From: an uncultured Syntrophobacterales bacterium
Lineage (GTDB): Bacteria; Desulfobacterota; Syntrophia; Syntrophales; UBA5619
Reading direction: 5' to 3'
Length of the DNA stretch: 64,000 nt
Assembly: GCA_903928915.1 (NCBI GenBank)
Contig: CAIYSL010000087.1
Coordinates: forward strand, 1-64,000
A model generated the notes under the pieces. That model had not been told where the DNA came from and did no database searches. It saw nothing but the letters and a program-made list of their open reading frames with translations. Position 1 is the stretch's first letter, and each line of letters begins with the position of its first letter. This document shows positions 26,143 through 34,115 of the stretch, piece after piece. The position numbers were made by a program, and so were the translations under genes.

Positions 26143-26876
26143 GCCATCACATCGTCGAGTTCAAGGACGTGCACTTCCGCTACCCCGACGGCACCGAGGC
26201 GCTCCGGGGGGTCAATTTCCGGATCACCCACGGCGAGTCGGTGGGCATCGTCGGCGCCAACGGAGCGGGAAAATCCACGCTCCTGATGCACATAAACGGC
26301 TGCCTGCTGCCCACCGCCGGGACGGTGACCATCGGCGATTTCGCGCTTACCGCCAAGACGCGGCGGGAGGTCCGGAAGAAGGTGGGGGTGGTGTTTCAGA
26401 ACCCCGACGACCAGCTATTCATGCCCACGGTATTCGACGATGTGGCCTTCGGCCCCCTCAACCTCGGTATGGACGATGCGGCTGTGCGCGAACGGGTCGA
26501 CCAGGCCCTCGCCCTGGTCAATGGCCGCCAACTCAAGGACAAACCGCCGCACCACCTCTCGGCCGGGCAGAAGAGCTCGATCGCCATCGCCGCGGTGATG
26601 GCCATGGGACCCGACATCCTTGCCATGGATGAGCCCGCCGCGAGCCTCGACCCCCGGTCGCGGCGATTGCTGATCGCGCTTCTCAACACATTCAACCACT
26701 CCAAGATCGTCGCTTCCCACGACCTGGACCTGATCTTGGACGTCTGCCAGCGGTGCATCGTGATCGGAGGCGGAACCGTGGTCGCGGACGGACCCGCCCG
26801 TGAGATCCTCACGAACGCGGCGCTTCTGGAGGCGAACAACCTGGAGCTGCCGCTCACGCTCCAGGGGCGGAGCTAA
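26139..26876 (+). CDS. nikO: Nickel ECF transporter ATPase (CbiO/NikO)
   Basis: 245 residues. Walker A GANGAGKST, Q-loop VVFQNPDDQLF, signature HLSAGQKSS (LSGGQ variant), Walker B ILAMDEPAASLD and switch His in IVASHDLDL. It is the energising ATPase of the NikMNQO importer; ECF group I metal transporters of this kind need only one ATPase gene. Its stop overlaps by four bases with the converging MFS gene. No terminator hairpin separates the two. Confidence 0.94.
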   Translation: MSHHIVEFKDVHFRYPDGTEALRGVNFRITHGESVGIVGANGAGKSTLLMHINGCLLPTAGTVTIGDFALTAKTRREVRKKVGVVFQNPDDQLFMPTVFDDVAFGPLNLGMDDAAVRERVDQALALVNGRQLKDKPPHHLSAGQKSSIAIAAVMAMGPDILAMDEPAASLDPRSRRLLIALLNTFNHSKIVASHDLDLILDVCQRCIVIGGGTVVADGPAREILTNAALLEANNLELPLTLQGRS

Positions 26877-28180
26877 ATCCGGCGCCGGGGTTTTTTCAGC
26901 ACGAGGATCAGGGAGGTCACAACTGCCAGAAGGGCCAGGTTGAGGAGCCAGGCGCTCCGGTACGAACCGGTGAGGTCGTAGAGGTACCCGGCGATCATCG
27001 GTCCGGTGGAGCCGCCGATCGCCATCACGAAAAACACCTGGATGCCGTAGGTAGCCCCCAGGATGTGGCGTCCGAAACGGTCGGCCAGCAGGAAGGGGGA
27101 AAGGGCGGTGATCGACCCGTACCCGAACCCGAACAGGAGGGCGTGAGCGAACAGGACCGCGGCGGTGGTGGTGTTGAGCAGAATGAGCATCCCCGCCGCC
27201 ATGATAAGGAACCCGAGCGCAGCCGCGTACTTGGCATCTCTGATCCGGTCGCACAGCCAACCGAAGAAGAACCTGCCCAGAATGCTTGCCGTACCGATGG
27301 CGCCCAGCGAAGAGGCCGCGGCGACCCGATCGATCTGCCGGTCCAGGGCGTAGGGCACCAAGTGGACCATAACCGACATCTCGGCCAGGACGGCCAGGCT
27401 GTAGCTGGCCACGATGATCCAGAATTGGGGGTCGGCGAGGACGGGTCTGAGCGAGAGGTCCGGGCCAGGGGCGGAGGTGGGTGCGGGTGCGGATGCGGGG
27501 TTGCCCCCGGCTGTCTCCTTGCCGTCGGGCAGGAGGCCGTAGTCCTCTGGTTTCGTTCTCCCCATCAGCCACTGCGAGAGCCCCACGCCGATAATCAGCA
27601 CGAACGCCCCGATGGCGGCGAACCCCCACTGCCAGCCGTGTACCTTGACCACGTACCCGGCCAGGGGGACCGTGACCATCGTCCCGGCGCCCACGCCGAT
27701 CGAGGCGAGGCCGATGGCGAGCCCCCGCCTCCGGGCGAACCACTTCCCCACCGAGGAGTTGCACACTACCACGCCCAGGCAGGCTGCGCCGACCCCGCCG
27801 AGGACGCCGTAGGTCACGTACAGGTGCCAGGGCTCGCGGATCAGGGCAGTCAGAAACAGGCCTGCCGCCATTACCACGGCGCCGGCGGTGATGATCCAGC
27901 GGGGGGCGATCCGGTCGGCCAGCCTGCCGGTGAATACCCCGGCGATCCCGTAGGCCAGGACCATGACGGACATGCCTGCAGAGATCACCGACCGCGACCA
28001 GCCGTACTCCTCGGCCATCGGTTTGACGAACACGCCGAAGCTGTACCGCGCCCCGTAGTTGATTGCCTGGATCAGGAACGCCCCCAGCACCACGTACCAG
28101 CCCCAGAAGAGCCCCGTCCCGCTGCCCGTTCGTCTTTCCTCGTCTGCCATAGTCTGATCCGCAACCCCTCGTTTCTCCAT
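26873..28180 (-). CDS. MFS transporter, OFA (oxalate/formate antiporter-like) family
   Basis: 435 residues with about twelve hydrophobic helices. The WGWYVVLGAFLIQAINYGA opening, YGWSRSVISAG, the loop motif GRLADRIAPRW and the mid-protein GKWFARRRGLAIG are typical of OFA-family monocarboxylate transporters. Oxalate, formate, lactate or pyruvate are the usual substrates; none can be chosen here. ATG 28150 is an alternative start. Upstream, a 10-base palindrome (TGCAATTGCA, 28212-28221) lies 32 bases from the start and could be an operator. Confidence 0.85.
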   Translation of the reverse strand: MEKRGVADQTMADEERRTGSGTGLFWGWYVVLGAFLIQAINYGARYSFGVFVKPMAEEYGWSRSVISAGMSVMVLAYGIAGVFTGRLADRIAPRWIITAGAVVMAAGLFLTALIREPWHLYVTYGVLGGVGAACLGVVVCNSSVGKWFARRRGLAIGLASIGVGAGTMVTVPLAGYVVKVHGWQWGFAAIGAFVLIIGVGLSQWLMGRTKPEDYGLLPDGKETAGGNPASAPAPTSAPGPDLSLRPVLADPQFWIIVASYSLAVLAEMSVMVHLVPYALDRQIDRVAAASSLGAIGTASILGRFFFGWLCDRIRDAKYAAALGFLIMAAGMLILLNTTTAAVLFAHALLFGFGYGSITALSPFLLADRFGRHILGATYGIQVFFVMAIGGSTGPMIAGYLYDLTGSYRSAWLLNLALLAVVTSLILVLKKPRRRI

Positions 28181-28392
28181 TCCGGGGAGATTCTATCAAA
28201 AGCGGAAGAAATGCAATTGCAATTTGCGGGCTCCGCCGAATCTGCGGGGAGAAAGAGAATGAGGGAAGCGGTCGTTCGGGTGGCCTGCGCCTGCGAACAG
28301 AGGTCAGTACCGAGTTCTTCCGCGGGAGATGGGGCGCCGGATGGGTGCCGCGGGAACGCCCGGATGCCGCGGTGCGCGGCGGGGAGCGGAAG

Positions 28393-29865
28393 TCAGGCGC
28401 CCAGCGGCAGGAAGAGCGTGAAGGTCGAGCCGGCTCCTTCGGTGCTGGAGACTTCCACCCGGCCGGAGGCGCGTTCCACCAGCCGTCTGACGATGGCGAG
28501 GCCCAGGCCGTTTCCTTCGATCTCCCGGGTTTCCGGGCGCTTCTCCCGGAAGAACTCGTCGAAGACATGCGGGAGATTCTGCGCCCTGATCCCGAGGCCC
28601 GTATCGGACACGTCGATTCGCGCCTCGCCGCCCGCACGGGAAACGCGGACCCCCAGCTCACCTCCTTCACGGTTGTACTTGACCGCATTGCCGATCAGGT
28701 TCGTCAGCATGATCCGGAGATCCTCGGCGCCGACGCAGACCCCGGGGAGGTCGGGTTCTACTGTCGCAGCGAACGTGAGGCTGCGTGCCTGCACCCGTTC
28801 GCGGTAGAGCTCTCCGACCTCGTTCAGGACGGGAGTCGGATCGATCGGTCTTGTGGACGCGCCGCCGCGCTTCTCCATCTCGATCCGGGAAAGGGAGAGC
28901 AGGTTTCCGATCAGTTCCACCATGCCGTCCAGCCGTTTCTCCGCCCGATCCAGGAGGGGGAGGTATGCGTCGAGGCTGCCCCCCAGACTCCTGTCAAGGG
29001 CCACTTCCAGGATCCCCTTGATGGCTCCCAGGGGGGAGCGGAATTCGTGGATCATGGTGCGGATGAAGCGCGACTTTTCCAGGGCCAGCCGCCGGATCTC
29101 GGAGATGTCCGAGATGGTGAGGATATGACCCAGAAGATCGCGCTTTGCCGAGTGGAAGGGCGAGAGGCTGACCATGTACTGGCGCTCCCCGATTTCCATG
29201 TCGAACAGGGTCCGACCCGGCGCAGGCGTGGCAAGCGCGTCGCGTACCGGGGTAAAGCGCTCGCCGCTCAGGATCGCCTCGGCCGGCTGTCTGAGGAGCC
29301 GGCCCTCTTCGCTGTCGAGCAGGGAGGCCATGGCCCGGTTGACCAGCGCGACCTCTCCGGACCGGTTGACGACGAGGACCGCGTCCCGGAGGTTCTCCAC
29401 GAGCGAATGGGTCTGGCTCTTCTCCGAGGCGAGCTCCAGGAGGCTCGCCTCGTGGGCGAGCTTCAGCTCTTCGGCCTCCTGTCTGACCGCCTTGTGGCGC
29501 AGCAGCGTTTCGACGACCCCGATGAGGTCCTCCGGAGAGAAGGGCTTGGGGAGGAAGAAATCGACCCCTTGCCGCGTCGCGGAGATGGCAGTCTCGATGT
29601 TGGCATAGGCCGTGATCATGCAGGTCATCACGTCGAACTCGCGCGACCGGATCGCCTGCAGGAGTGTGAGGCCGTCGATGTCGGGGAGCCGGTAATCGAT
29701 CAGGACGAGATCGAAGGGGCGCCGTTCCAGCGCGGCCAGGGCATCCCGCCCCGTTTGCGCCTCCTCCACGGCGTATCCTTCGAGCTCGAGGAGCTGGTGG
29801 ACTCCGGTTCGTATCCCGTATTCATCGTCAACGACGAGAATCCTGCCCTTCTTGCCTACGCTCAT
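28393..29865 (-). CDS. REC-PAS-histidine kinase
   Basis: 490 residues: receiver domain (about 8-122; phospho-acceptor Asp in VLIDYRLPDIDG, Lys in FFLPKPFSP), a coiled linker, a PAS domain (about 150-265), a HisKA region with the H-box FIRTMIHEFRSPLGAIKG, and a HATPase with N-box IMLTNLIGNAVKYNREG and G-boxes DVSDTGLGIR and GNGLGLAIV. It is soluble, so input comes through the receiver or PAS. As last gene in the hydrogenase operon, 12 bases after a stand-alone receiver, it probably relays phosphate from the hydrogenase-like kinase. Its own target is not in the cluster. Confidence 0.88.
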   Translation of the reverse strand: MSVGKKGRILVVDDEYGIRTGVHQLLELEGYAVEEAQTGRDALAALERRPFDLVLIDYRLPDIDGLTLLQAIRSREFDVMTCMITAYANIETAISATRQGVDFFLPKPFSPEDLIGVVETLLRHKAVRQEAEELKLAHEASLLELASEKSQTHSLVENLRDAVLVVNRSGEVALVNRAMASLLDSEEGRLLRQPAEAILSGERFTPVRDALATPAPGRTLFDMEIGERQYMVSLSPFHSAKRDLLGHILTISDISEIRRLALEKSRFIRTMIHEFRSPLGAIKGILEVALDRSLGGSLDAYLPLLDRAEKRLDGMVELIGNLLSLSRIEMEKRGGASTRPIDPTPVLNEVGELYRERVQARSLTFAATVEPDLPGVCVGAEDLRIMLTNLIGNAVKYNREGGELGVRVSRAGGEARIDVSDTGLGIRAQNLPHVFDEFFREKRPETREIEGNGLGLAIVRRLVERASGRVEVSSTEGAGSTFTLFLPLGA

Positions 29866-29877
29866 TGCTGCATCCTG

Positions 29878-30282
29878 CTACCTTGCGGCGCCCGTCTTCT
29901 CTTCGATCACTTTGAGGAGCTGCCTTCCGGTGATCGGCTTGTCCAGAAAGGCATCGAGCTGGGACCATCGCCTGAGCCCCTCCGCCTCACCGTCGAATCG
30001 TTGCCCCGTGGCCGTTGCGACCCCGGAAAGCATCACCAGCGGGACCTCCTTCAGCCGTTCGTTTTTCCGGATCTGATGGCTCAGCCGGAATCCGGAGTCG
30101 AAGTGCTCCATCATCAGGTCGAGGATCATGATGTCGGGTACCTCCTGCTCCAGCAGCCGCAATGCCTCCTCCCCGCTCGCAGCGGTCAGGACATCGTATC
30201 CGCGGCTCCGGAAATAGATCGACTGGCTTGCGAGAAAATCCCTGTCATCATCCACGAACAGAATCCTTTTTTGCGCGTTCAT
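29878..30282 (-). CDS. Stand-alone response regulator (receiver only)
   Basis: 134 residues: ILFVDDDRDF acidic pocket, phosphorylation Asp in IMILDLMMEHFDSG, Thr/Ser switch in VMLSGVAT and Lys in FLDKPI. No output domain. Residues FDSGFRL and GQRFDGEAEGLRRWSQLDAF form an insert also seen in the receiver at the head of this operon. Start ATG 30282 overlaps the stop of the hydrogenase-like kinase by four bases (ATGA), so it is most likely the direct partner of that kinase. Confidence 0.85.
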   Translation of the reverse strand: MNAQKRILFVDDDRDFLASQSIYFRSRGYDVLTAASGEEALRLLEQEVPDIMILDLMMEHFDSGFRLSHQIRKNERLKEVPLVMLSGVATATGQRFDGEAEGLRRWSQLDAFLDKPITGRQLLKVIEEKTGAAR

Positions 30283-32309
30283 GAAAACATGCTCCTTCCT
30301 GCCATCGCCTGGGTCTTGGGCAGTTCGATATGGAATGTGGTCCCCGATCCGACGATTGAGTCGAACCAGATCGATCCGCGGTGCATCTTCACGATGCCGT
30401 AGCAGATGGGGAGGCCCAGGCCGACCCCTTTCCCGATGCTCTTGGTGGTGAAAAACGGCTGGAAGACCCGTTCCCGGTCCTCCACCGGAATCCCGCACCC
30501 CTGGTCCGCGACCGAGATATGAACCCGGCCGTTGTCTGCAAGCTCCTCGGCCTTTACCCGGACCTGGCCGCCCGTACCTTCCATGGCCTCGACGGCGTTC
30601 TTGACCAGGTTCACCAGCACCTGCGTCATCTGATCGCGGTCGATGTCGGCCGCGGCATCCGGTGTCTGATCCTCGCAGAGCAGCACGACACCCTTTTCCT
30701 CAAGCCGGGAGGCCTGGAAGGAGGTTGCCAGGATGTGGCGCAGCAGCTCGCCCACGTTCACCGGCTCCATCCGGACCCGGTTCTGGCGGGCAAAGTCGAG
30801 GAGTCCGCCGACGATCTTCTTACACCGCTTCGCCTCCTCCACCAGCAGGTTCAGGTCGTGGCTCAGGTCGGTCCGGTCCGTGATCTTGCGCTGCAGCAGA
30901 TTGGTGTACAGGAGGATCGTTCCCAGCGGGTTGTTCAGTTCGTGGGCGACACCCGCCGCGAGCTGCCCCATGGAAGCGAGTTTCTCGGTATTGATCAAGT
31001 GGCGGTGCACCTGCCGTATCTCCTGCCAGGGGATCTGCAACTCGTTGCAGACCCGTTCGGCCTGGTCGATCATGAAGGGCAGGCACATGGCCTCTTCCGC
31101 TAGTCCGTGGTGGACCGCGACCGCCTTGGTCCGGCACGTGTCATAGCCGCAGGCTTTGCAGTTCAGCTCGTCTCCGGGAAGGAATTTGTTGGTCCGGGCA
31201 AGGATCGCCCGGATCTCCTGTTCGGTCGGCTCCTGCAGGCGATGATCGTCGGGGATGAACTCCCGGTTCAGATTGTACCGGGAATGAGGCGGCTCAACCA
31301 GCGGTTCCGAACCTTCCCGGCCTGTCGCGGCGGGGTGCCGCCGGCGATCATTCACGTACGTGCGGACGAAGTCCTTCCGGTTGTGACGATCGCCCCGCTT
31401 GCTCATTCCCGGCCCGTCGTGGCATCCCTGGCACATCAGGGGGTCGATCAGGAACGGTTCGATCTCCCCGCGCGCGGCGGCGCCGAGGACATCGGTCACC
31501 TCCTGCTGCCCGCTGATGGTCACGACGGTCGGGTCCAGCAGGTCCCCCTCCAGCCGGGCGCTCTTGAGAAGCCCGCCGCTCAACGGGAAGGCCCGGCCCA
31601 TGCCCGCCATGGGCGGGTCGAAGGGACGCGGTTCGGCCTGTAAAACGGCGATGTTCTTCTGGCTGAGGAGCGCCTTCATCTCCTTGAAGGTGATGACCTC
31701 GTCGATTACGGTCGGGCAGGAGTGATCCCGGGCCTCCAGCTTCTTGGCGATGCAGGGGCCGATGAACACGCAGTTCATCTCGCCGGGGTACGCCGCCCGG
31801 ACGGCCAGTGCCGTCGCGATCATCGGCGATACGACCGGGATCAGTCGCTCGGTAAGGCCCGGCTGGTACTTGCGGACGTATTCGATGACGGCAGGGCAGG
31901 ATGAGGCGATCCAGGGCCCTGCCCGGTGTGACGCCAGGAACTCCCGATAGGCCTCGCTGACCAGATCGGCGCCGGCGGCGACCTCCACCACGTACCGAAA
32001 CCCGGCGTATTTCAGCGCCCCGGCGATCCGCTCTGGCTCCAGGTCGGGAAACTCCGCCGGAAACGAAGGGGCCAGGAGCGCTGCCGCCGGTTTATTCGCT
32101 CCCAGGATCTCCTCGGTGCGCTCCAGGCCGCTCGCGTAGGTCTTGGCGTTCTGCGAACAGACCATCGTGCAGTTGCCGCAGGCGATGCAGCGGTCCGAAA
32201 CGACCGAGGCCTGCCCGTCGACGATTTTCACCGCCTTGACCGGACAGTCTCGGACGCAGGTGAAGCAGCGCCGGCAGTTTTGCCTGATGGTCTGAATCGC
32301 TTCGAACAT
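30279..32309 (-). CDS. Sensory [FeFe]-hydrogenase-like domain fused to histidine kinase
   Basis: 676 residues. Residues 1-60 hold two [4Fe-4S] ferredoxin motifs (Cys 12, 15, 18, 22 and 41, 44, 47, 51). Residues about 75-330 are an iron-hydrogenase large-subunit-like domain whose three cluster motifs read [24 protein letters not shown] and [10 protein letters not shown]. The Cys used for proton transfer in catalytic enzymes is Ser here (SSCP), while the cluster ligands appear kept. A further four-Cys element ([12 protein letters not shown] ... MCLPF) precedes a HisKA/HATPase kinase with H-box [11 protein letters not shown] and G-box KGVGLGLPI. There are no membrane segments. It lies directly downstream of the hydrogenase genes. 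A redox or H2 sensor is inferred from relatives of the HydS/HfsB type. Confidence 0.88.
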   Translation of the reverse strand: MFEAIQTIRQNCRRCFTCVRDCPVKAVKIVDGQASVVSDRCIACGNCTMVCSQNAKTYASGLERTEEILGANKPAAALLAPSFPAEFPDLEPERIAGALKYAGFRYVVEVAAGADLVSEAYREFLASHRAGPWIASSCPAVIEYVRKYQPGLTERLIPVVSPMIATALAVRAAYPGEMNCVFIGPCIAKKLEARDHSCPTVIDEVITFKEMKALLSQKNIAVLQAEPRPFDPPMAGMGRAFPLSGGLLKSARLEGDLLDPTVVTISGQQEVTDVLGAAARGEIEPFLIDPLMCQGCHDGPGMSKRGDRHNRKDFVRTYVNDRRRHPAATGREGSEPLVEPPHSRYNLNREFIPDDHRLQEPTEQEIRAILARTNKFLPGDELNCKACGYDTCRTKAVAVHHGLAEEAMCLPFMIDQAERVCNELQIPWQEIRQVHRHLINTEKLASMGQLAAGVAHELNNPLGTILLYTNLLQRKITDRTDLSHDLNLLVEEAKRCKKIVGGLLDFARQNRVRMEPVNVGELLRHILATSFQASRLEEKGVVLLCEDQTPDAAADIDRDQMTQVLVNLVKNAVEAMEGTGGQVRVKAEELADNGRVHISVADQGCGIPVEDRERVFQPFFTTKSIGKGVGLGLPICYGIVKMHRGSIWFDSIVGSGTTFHIELPKTQAMAGRSMFS

Positions 32310-32365
32310 ACGTTCCTCTTCCGCGTTTTTTCCACGGGGGTCTTACCACACGCCGCGGAACACTC

Positions 32366-34066
32366 CTATCCCTTTCTCCGATCCAGGTAGCTTCGGTGGA
32401 GGAGATGGTGGCTCATTGCTCCCAAGGGTTGATCCAGAAGGTTCTTGTACAGGCTCTTGACCTGCTCATTGTCGTGGGAGAGGCGGCTCGCGGATTTCCG
32501 GTCCACCTCATAGAGCCTGTGGAGTCGCTTCTTTATGGCCTCTCTGTCCGTATCGTAGGGCTGACCGCCGCCGCCCACGCATCCTCCCGGGCAGGTCATC
32601 ACCTCGACGAAATGGAGGGGGGAGGTCTTCTGGGCAACCGAATGGAGGATGCTCTTAACCTCCCCGAGGCCGTTGACGACGGCGAAGTTCAGCTGCGTTC
32701 CGGCGACGTCCAGGGAAAACACCTTGACCTGGTCCAGCCCTCGCGCATCGCTTACCTTGGGGCCGCCCTTGAGTTCTTCACCGGTGATCAGCCTGTGTGC
32801 GGTCCGGATGGCCGCCTCCATGACGCCGCCGGTGCCGCCGAAAATCCGGCCGGCGCCGGTCGCCTCGGCAAAGGGTACATCCAGAGGGGCCCGTGGGCCC
32901 TTGGGGGTGAACTGCATGCCGAAACGGCGCAGGAGCTGATCCACCTCGCGGGTGGTCAGGACGGCATCGATGTCCCCCAAGTCCTGGGCCTCGTATTTCT
33001 TGGCTGTGCAGGGCATGATCGAGACGGAGTAGATACGCCGCCCCTTGGTGTCAAACTGCTTCGGATAGCACTCCTTGATCAGGGCGCCCATCATCTGCTG
33101 GGGCGACTTGCAGGTGGACAGATAGGGGATCATCTCCGGCCTGTGCACCTCGACGTATCTGACCCAGCCCGGCGAGCAACTGGTGAACATGGGGAGCGCT
33201 CCTCCGTTCTTCACGCGATGAAGGAGTTCCGAGACCTCTTCCATGATGGTAAGGTCCGCCGTGAACGAGGTGTCGAAGACGGCCTCGAATCCGATCTGTC
33301 TGAGCGCCCCGGAAAGGGTTTCGAGCATTTCGGTTATGGAGGAGATCTCGGCCGCATCCATCAGTGTCGCCGGCACGGCGGGTGCCACCTGCGCGACAAC
33401 CATGACGTCGGGGTCTGCCAGGGCCCGGATGACATCCTCTCCCTGGCTCTTCTCCGTGAGAGCGCCCGTGGGGCATGCCCGGATGCACTGGCCGCAGAAG
33501 ATACAGCCGGAAACGTTGAGGCCCGTGTAGAAGGCCGGACTGATCCGGGTTTCGAAACCCCGGCCGGTAAAATCAATGGCCCCGACCCCCTGGACGCTGT
33601 GGCATACCGCAACGCAGCGTCCGCATAGGATGCACTTGTTCGGTTCCCGGATGACGGACGGCGAAGAGACGTCGAGGGGGTGCGATTTTTTCAGGCCCGC
33701 GTATCTCCTGCCCCGGATACCCAGGTCCGCGGCAAGCCGCGCGAGTTCGCAGTCGCCGCTGCGCGGACAGAAGAGACAGTCATCGGGGTGGCTGGCCAGG
33801 AGGAGCTCCACGATCGTGCGCCGCGCCCGCTGGATGCGGGGGGTGTGCGTCCGCACCACCATGCCGTCCCGCGCCGGGAGGGTGCAGCTGGTCTGGAGCC
33901 GTGGTGTGCCCTCCACTTCAACCATGCAGATACGGCAGGCGGCCTGGGGGGAGGGGGAGCCTGCAAAGGCACAGAGGTGCGGTATCGCGATGCCGGCCCG
34001 CAGAGCGGCCTGCAGGACCGTCTCGTCCGGTACCCATTCGATCTCTCTTTCATTGATGGTAATCAT
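32366..34066 (-). CDS. hndD: NAD-linked [FeFe] hydrogenase catalytic subunit (HydA/HndD type, group A)
   Basis: 566 residues. N-terminal [2Fe-2S] domain (CAFAGSP ... CRICMVEV), His-Cys [4Fe-4S] motif (HPDDCLFCPRSGDC), two [4Fe-4S] motifs (CILCGRCVAVC; CIFCGQCIRACP), then the H-cluster domain. Its motifs are FTSCSPGW, MPCTAKKYE and EVMTCPGGCVGGGGQP, and a C-terminal small-subunit-like extension follows. TSCSP in place of TSCCP is, as I recall, usual for HndD-type enzymes, which are active. It makes or consumes H2, probably by electron bifurcation with NADH and ferredoxin. ATG 34066 is chosen because GGAAGAA lies six bases upstream; longer in-frame sequence overlaps the previous gene. No maturases (HydEFG) are in the window. 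Confidence 0.93.
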   Translation of the reverse strand: MITINEREIEWVPDETVLQAALRAGIAIPHLCAFAGSPSPQAACRICMVEVEGTPRLQTSCTLPARDGMVVRTHTPRIQRARRTIVELLLASHPDDCLFCPRSGDCELARLAADLGIRGRRYAGLKKSHPLDVSSPSVIREPNKCILCGRCVAVCHSVQGVGAIDFTGRGFETRISPAFYTGLNVSGCIFCGQCIRACPTGALTEKSQGEDVIRALADPDVMVVAQVAPAVPATLMDAAEISSITEMLETLSGALRQIGFEAVFDTSFTADLTIMEEVSELLHRVKNGGALPMFTSCSPGWVRYVEVHRPEMIPYLSTCKSPQQMMGALIKECYPKQFDTKGRRIYSVSIMPCTAKKYEAQDLGDIDAVLTTREVDQLLRRFGMQFTPKGPRAPLDVPFAEATGAGRIFGGTGGVMEAAIRTAHRLITGEELKGGPKVSDARGLDQVKVFSLDVAGTQLNFAVVNGLGEVKSILHSVAQKTSPLHFVEVMTCPGGCVGGGGQPYDTDREAIKKRLHRLYEVDRKSASRLSHDNEQVKSLYKNLLDQPLGAMSHHLLHRSYLDRRKG

Positions 34067-34115
34067 CGGGTTCTTCCTTTTCTCTGATGGTGTGGTCCAA
34101 CCGGACGCATCCGGA

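Noticed and set aside
28212-28221. TGCAATTGCA palindrome as a firm operator
   Set aside because: Well placed before the MFS gene but short and with no regulator gene nearby; noted only in that gene's entry.
28345-30402. 685-residue plus-strand open frame
   Set aside because: Antisense to the REC-PAS-kinase and receiver, whose motifs are unmistakable; composition is typical of a GC shadow.
33170-33200. TSCSPGW in the catalytic hydrogenase as a crippled H-cluster site
   Set aside because: As I recall, the same variant is usual in HndD-type NAD(P)-linked enzymes that are active, and motifs L2 and L3 are complete.
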